From contig DAOPIR010000100.1 in assembly GCA_035399245.1 (NCBI GenBank), forward strand, positions 1 through 10,724: DNA of 10,724 nt. Reading direction: 5' to 3'. The position numbers and the translations under genes were made by a program. The DNA is from CAXXOK01 sp035399245 (GTDB taxonomy: Bacteria; Bacillota; Clostridia; Christensenellales; Aristaeellaceae). This document shows, one piece after another, positions 7,315 to 10,724 of this stretch; positions within the stretch are counted from its first letter, which is position 1; every line of letters begins with the position of its first letter. A model generated the notes under the pieces. The model worked only from the letters and a program-made list of their open reading frames with translations. It was not told where the DNA came from and searched no databases.

Positions 7315-8181
7315 ATGGCTATCAATGGAAGCAAGGTCAATCCGAAACGGTTCCATAAAAATCAAATTCCGTTCTATCTGTATCTGATTCCCTTTGCGGT
7401 TTTTATGGGCTTGCCGATTTTATTCATTATCAATCACGCGTTTAAGCCGATGGATGAGCTGTTTGCGTTTCCGCCGCGGTTCTTCGTTACCAATCCGTCG
7501 CTGATCAACTTTCAGAACCTGTTCCAAAACGCCGCCGATTCCAGCGTGCCGCTGTCGCGCTATGCGTTTAACTCGCTGATCGTCACGCTGGCGGTGGTGG
7601 TGTTTGCGGTGTTCTTCTCATCGCTGGCGGGGTTTGCGCTTTCCAAGTTCAAGTTCAAGCTGAAGGGTCCGTTTTTTGCGATCAATAACCTGGCGCTGAT
7701 GTTTGTGCCCATCGCGGTTACCATTCCGCGGTACCTGACGATTTCCGCCGTGGGGATCCTCAATACCATGTGGGCGCACATTCTGCCGTTGGTTGCCATC
7801 CCCGTGGTACTGTTTCTGATCAAGCAGTTTATCGATCAGGTGCCGGATTCGCTGCTCGAATCGGCGCAGATCGAGGGCGCGACGTCCTTTCAGATTTACC
7901 GCAAGATTGTGCTGCCGCTGGTCAAACCGGCAATCGCCACCGGCGCCATCCTGGCGTTTCAGCAGGTATGGGTGAACATTGAGACCTCGTCGCTGTTCAC
8001 CTCGTCTGAAAACGTGCGCACCCTTTCGTTTTACATGAATACGCTGACCACGGTCAATACCGTACAGGGGCAGGGCATGGCCGCGGCCGCCGCGCTGTTT
8101 ATGTTCATCCCCAACCTTGTGCTGTTTATCATTATGCAATCCAGCGTCATCAACACCATGGCGCACAGCGGATTGAAGTAG
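7315..8181 (+). CDS. Sugar ABC transporter permease, MalG/UgpE type
   Basis: This 288-residue protein is the partner membrane subunit of the CUT1-type importer. Six membrane helices are expected, the first at about 19-42 (PFYLYLIPFAVFMGLPILF). The EAA loop lies at 182-205, beginning ESAQIEGAT and ending LPLVKP, with the usual Glu and Gly for contact with the ATPase. The central LAGFALSKFKFK segment is typical of the MalG/UgpE branch. ATG 7315 is the start, with six G at 7299-7304 followed by AA as ribosome binding site. The gap from the first permease gene is 15 bp, and its own TAG stop overlaps the AGGAGG site of the next gene. It should pair with the upstream permease to form the channel fed by the large binding protein. 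Confidence 0.92.
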   Translation: MAINGSKVNPKRFHKNQIPFYLYLIPFAVFMGLPILFIINHAFKPMDELFAFPPRFFVTNPSLINFQNLFQNAADSSVPLSRYAFNSLIVTLAVVVFAVFFSSLAGFALSKFKFKLKGPFFAINNLALMFVPIAVTIPRYLTISAVGILNTMWAHILPLVAIPVVLFLIKQFIDQVPDSLLESAQIEGATSFQIYRKIVLPLVKPAIATGAILAFQQVWVNIETSSLFTSSENVRTLSFYMNTLTTVNTVQGQGMAAAAALFMFIPNLVLFIIMQSSVINTMAHSGLK

Positions 8182-8191
8182 GAGGCAGCGT

Positions 8192-10228
8192 GTGAAGAAA
8201 AAAAGTTTCTGGATCCTGCTGATATGCGCGGTGCTGCTGGCTTCCTCCGCACTGGCCAACACGCCCTATAAAACCTTTACGCGTTCGCGGGACGGCAACA
8301 TGATCGAAACCCAAACCGCGTATGAGCCTGTGCGTACGATGATCAAGTTCGGCGACGAAAGCCTGAAAACACCGGCGGATATGCGCTTGGGACCGGACGG
8401 CCTGCTCTATATCGCCGATACGGGCAATAAGCGGATTGTGGTCATCACGACAGACGGCGAGTTTGTTAAGGAAATCGGCTCCAAAAAGACCTTGAAATCG
8501 CCTAAAGGCGTATTTGTAGACGACAACGGGCTGATCTATGTGGCTGACGAAAACGGCCGCGCCGTGGTGGTGTTCAACCAGGACGGCGAAGTGGTGGCGG
8601 AGTATGAAAAGCCGGACCATCCGCTGTTTGGTGCGGAGGCACCCTACAAGCCCGTGAAGGTGGTTGTGGATAAGCGCGGCAACCTGTACGTGATCTCGAC
8701 CGGCAATACCAACGGCATCATTCAGATTTCCACCAGTACGGAGGGCGGGGAATTTTTGGGCTACTACGGCGCCAACACCTCCATTACATCGTTCCTGACC
8801 AAGCTGCGCAAGACCCTGCTCACCGACGAACAGCTTGCGCGCACCGGCACCGTAGTGCCTCCCTCCATCTATAACCTGTCCATCGACGAAAAGGGTATGG
8901 TGTATACCGTTACGCGTTCCAACGACCTCAATTCCCTGCGCAAGCTGAACGTGGCGGGCGTGAACATCCTTGATCCCAACTGGTACTCCACCTATCCCAG
9001 CGCCGTTACCACCAGCGAGATCGGCAATATCTTCATGGCTGATTCCAACGGCTATATCTACGAGTACACCTCCGAGGGCAAGCTGCTGTTTATCTTCGGC
9101 TCCTATGACGACAACCAGCAGCGCCGCGGCCTGTTTAAAAGCGTAACCGGCATCGTGGTGGACGACGACGACCTGGTCTACGTGATGGACGAGCAAACCA
9201 ACTCCATTCAGGTGTTTGCGCCGACCGAGTTCTGCAACATGGTGCACGAAGCGTTTGCGCTGTTTATGGACGGCAAGTATACCCAAAGCAAGGAACCGTG
9301 GACGGAAGTCCTGCGCATGAACAGCCTGTTCTCCTACGCCAGCATCGGCCTGGGCGAGGCGCTGTACCGCGAGGGCAACTATGCCGAGGCGCTTACGGCG
9401 TTTCGCAACGGATATTACCGCTCCGGCTATTCCGATGCATACTGGGAGCTGAGAAGCGACTGGCTGCACCAGTACATGGGGATCGGCCTGATCGTTATCA
9501 TCGGCCTGTGGATTTTGATTGCCGTGCTCAAGCGCATCAACCGGAAAACAGGCTTTATGGCGCCGGCTGGCAATGTGTTTCGGCGCATCGGCAACGTCAA
9601 GCTGATCAAGCAGGTGGGCTACAGCTTCAATATGCTTAAAAACCCGTTTGACACCTGCTACGGCATCCGCTGGGAAAACAGGGCAAGCTACGGCTCGGCG
9701 CTGATTATACTGGGGCTTTACTTTGTGCTTTCGGTGGCGGTGAAATACTATTCCGGCTTCCTGTTCAAGTCGGTGCCGGACGGCTATTTCAACCTCCTGG
9801 GCGACTTTATCAACGTGGCGGGCGTGTTTATTCTCACGGTGTGCTGCTGCTACCTGGTGTGCACGGTTACCGAGGGCGAAACCACGTTTAAAAGCTTGGT
9901 GATCGGCACGGCGTATTCCCTGGTGCCGATGATTGTGGCGCTGCCGATCGTGCTGCTGCTTTCCAATATCCTGACCAATAACGAAAGCATTTTTATCACG
10001 CTGGTGAACATTGTTGCCTATGGCTGGACCGGCCTTTTGATCCTGCTTAACGTCATGTACTTAAACGACTATACGATGAAAAAGACGATCTGGACGATCG
10101 TTCTGGCGGCGTTTACGGCGCTGATCTGCATTGCGCTGATCTTTGTGATCTATGTGCTGGTGTCCCAGCTGTACGACTTTATCGCGTCGGTTATCGGAGA
10201 GGTGGTGTATCGGTTTGTTAAAGCATAA
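8192..10228 (+). CDS. NHL beta-propeller / TPR / Yip1 membrane protein
   Basis: This 678-residue protein joins three kinds of module. A signal peptide covers 1-22 (SSALA|NT). Residues 45-345 hold NHL-type propeller blades with repeated motifs such as LGPDGLLYIADTGNKRI, VDDNGLIYVADENG and VDKRGNLYVIS, ending with VDDDDLVYVMDEQTNSI. Residues 349-420 look like one or two TPR helices (EALYREGNYAEALTAFRNG). A membrane helix (428-448) leads to a Yip1-type domain of about five helices (475-670), introduced by NMLKNPFDTCYGIRW. The propeller and TPR should lie outside the cell, the segment after the first helix inside. The start is GTG 8192 with AGGAGG at 8180-8185. Its place behind the importer genes suggests a surface scaffold or sensor for glycan uptake. 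NHL and TPR regions usually bind proteins or ligands rather than catalyse, and Yip1 domains are membrane-organising; any specific role here is inference. Confidence 0.82.
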   Translation: MKKKSFWILLICAVLLASSALANTPYKTFTRSRDGNMIETQTAYEPVRTMIKFGDESLKTPADMRLGPDGLLYIADTGNKRIVVITTDGEFVKEIGSKKTLKSPKGVFVDDNGLIYVADENGRAVVVFNQDGEVVAEYEKPDHPLFGAEAPYKPVKVVVDKRGNLYVISTGNTNGIIQISTSTEGGEFLGYYGANTSITSFLTKLRKTLLTDEQLARTGTVVPPSIYNLSIDEKGMVYTVTRSNDLNSLRKLNVAGVNILDPNWYSTYPSAVTTSEIGNIFMADSNGYIYEYTSEGKLLFIFGSYDDNQQRRGLFKSVTGIVVDDDDLVYVMDEQTNSIQVFAPTEFCNMVHEAFALFMDGKYTQSKEPWTEVLRMNSLFSYASIGLGEALYREGNYAEALTAFRNGYYRSGYSDAYWELRSDWLHQYMGIGLIVIIGLWILIAVLKRINRKTGFMAPAGNVFRRIGNVKLIKQVGYSFNMLKNPFDTCYGIRWENRASYGSALIILGLYFVLSVAVKYYSGFLFKSVPDGYFNLLGDFINVAGVFILTVCCCYLVCTVTEGETTFKSLVIGTAYSLVPMIVALPIVLLLSNILTNNESIFITLVNIVAYGWTGLLILLNVMYLNDYTMKKTIWTIVLAAFTALICIALIFVIYVLVSQLYDFIASVIGEVVYRFVKA

Positions 10229-10703
10229 GGCATTTATCCTGCTCCTTCTGCTTGTGCTGGTGTGCGCCCTTCCGGCGTTGGCGTCGGAAATTCCGGACGG
10301 CTATCAGGCGGTGGCACAAAACGACGATTGGACGCTCTATCTGCGCGAGGATACCCTGGCGCTGATCATGCAGAATAATCTCACGGGCGCTACGATGGCT
10401 TCCACCGTGCTCAACCCGGATGATTTCAGCGATAACGATTTGTGGAAGGGCTTCTACCAATCCGGGATTACGGTGGAGTATATCGAGGGTACCGTGAACA
10501 AATATCCGTGGGCCAACCTGGTGTATACGGAGCACAGCCTGTCCTATACATGGCTGGATAACGGCTTTACCTGCGATGTGTACTACGAGGAGCTCGGCCT
10601 GCGCTATCAGGTAACGGTAACGCTTACCGGCAATATCATCACCGTGCATATCCCGCAGGATCAGATGGTGGAGGAAAAGCCGGACGAATACTGCACCATC
10701 TGA
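10215..10703 (+). CDS. Secreted DUF5696-like protein, partial (3' end truncated)
   Basis: Only the N-terminal part, about 160 residues, is present. I start it at TTG 10215, overlapping the previous gene by 14 bp, because AGAGGTGG at 10198-10205 gives a 9-nt spacing and the frame then opens with a clean signal peptide (MLKHKAFILLLLLVLVCALP, cut PALA|SE). The following region (GYQAVAQNDDWTLYLRED, WKGFYQSGITVEYIEG, LGLRYQVTVTL) resembles the N-terminal beta-rich domain of DUF5696 proteins. From memory, those are large secreted proteins (roughly 700-900 aa) coded beside sugar ABC importers and Yip1 proteins. That memory was not checked. The TGA at 10701-10703 lies inside the inverted copy of a 31-bp repeat that ends the window, so it is probably an artefact and the true gene runs on. 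Function is unknown; placement suggests extracellular glycan binding or processing. Confidence 0.6.
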   Translation: MLKHKAFILLLLLVLVCALPALASEIPDGYQAVAQNDDWTLYLREDTLALIMQNNLTGATMASTVLNPDDFSDNDLWKGFYQSGITVEYIEGTVNKYPWANLVYTEHSLSYTWLDNGFTCDVYYEELGLRYQVTVTLTGNIITVHIPQDQMVEEKPDEYCTI

Positions 10704-10724
10704 TCCTGCGGGATATGCACGGTG
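10640..10724. repeat. Perfect 31-bp inverted repeat at the window end
   Basis: The arms are 10640-10670 and 10694-10724, exact reverse complements over 31 nt, separated by 23 nt. The right arm stops at the very last base of the window. The left arm lies in well-formed coding sequence (TVHIPQDQMV) and the right arm breaks the same frame with a TGA. A perfect fold-back ending exactly at the sequence edge is typical of a chimeric or hairpin read join rather than a natural terminator; there is no T-run. A short natural complementarity (CAGATGGTG against CACCATCTG) could have primed such a fold-back. Confidence 0.85.

Noticed and set aside
8150..9469. Long open frame (439 codons) on the minus strand opposite the propeller-Yip1 gene
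   Set aside because: It is a shadow of the + strand gene: His/Val/Gln/Gly-rich, no family motifs, no ribosome binding site pattern, and it crosses a gene junction. The + frame has clear NHL, TPR and Yip1 motifs.
10152..10214. Upstream start for the last gene at 10152
   Set aside because: It would overlap the Yip1 gene by 77 bp and put a non-signal Cys/Arg-rich segment before a perfect signal peptide; TTG 10215 has the better ribosome binding site.
1..10724. tRNA, rRNA, CRISPR, insertion sequence, toxin-antitoxin or phage defence signals
   Set aside because: Looked for on both strands; no cloverleaf, regularly spaced repeats, transposase motifs or defence-type domains were seen.

Overview
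The window looks like an 10.7 kb piece of a Gram-positive anaerobe of the Bacillota, probably a Clostridia-type gut or biomass-degrading bacterium. The reasons are a GC-rich coding sequence with strong purine-rich ribosome binding sites, several TTG or GTG starts, short gene overlaps, Sec signal peptides without any outer-membrane machinery, and a sugar ABC importer without its own ATPase. No species-level call can be made from the sequence alone. All seven genes I accept lie on the + strand.

Layout. Positions 1-321 are non-coding: a bidirectional terminator hairpin followed by a run of further hairpins that resembles a dispersed intergenic repeat. Positions 322-1738 hold a two-gene unit: an exported phosphodiester glycosidase (NAGPA-type) protein and an overlapping small four-helix membrane protein of unknown function. 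Positions 1739-2074 are AT-rich and hold a hairpin at the end of the first unit, a good sigma-A-type promoter near 1881-1910 and a leader of roughly 150 nt.

Positions 2075-10724 form one tightly packed operon. Its genes are a secreted GH43 endo-arabinanase-like enzyme, a very large (961 aa) extracellular solute-binding protein, two MalF/MalG-type permeases, an NHL beta-propeller/TPR/Yip1 membrane protein, and the start of a secreted protein that resembles DUF5696. Gaps between genes are at most 15 bp, and two junctions overlap.

How it may work. The GH43 enzyme would cut an alpha-1,5-arabinan or related polymer outside the cell. The solute-binding protein, with two added beta-sandwich modules and a helical spacer, would capture the oligosaccharides and pass them to the two permeases, powered by an ATPase encoded elsewhere. 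The propeller-Yip1 protein and the DUF5696-like protein are not standard importer parts. Their place in the operon suggests an uncharacterised cell-surface accessory apparatus for glycan handling, and this is the most interesting part of the window.

The last gene is cut off by a perfect 31-bp inverted repeat that runs exactly to the final base. This is most likely an assembly or amplification fold-back, so the stop codon there should not be trusted.
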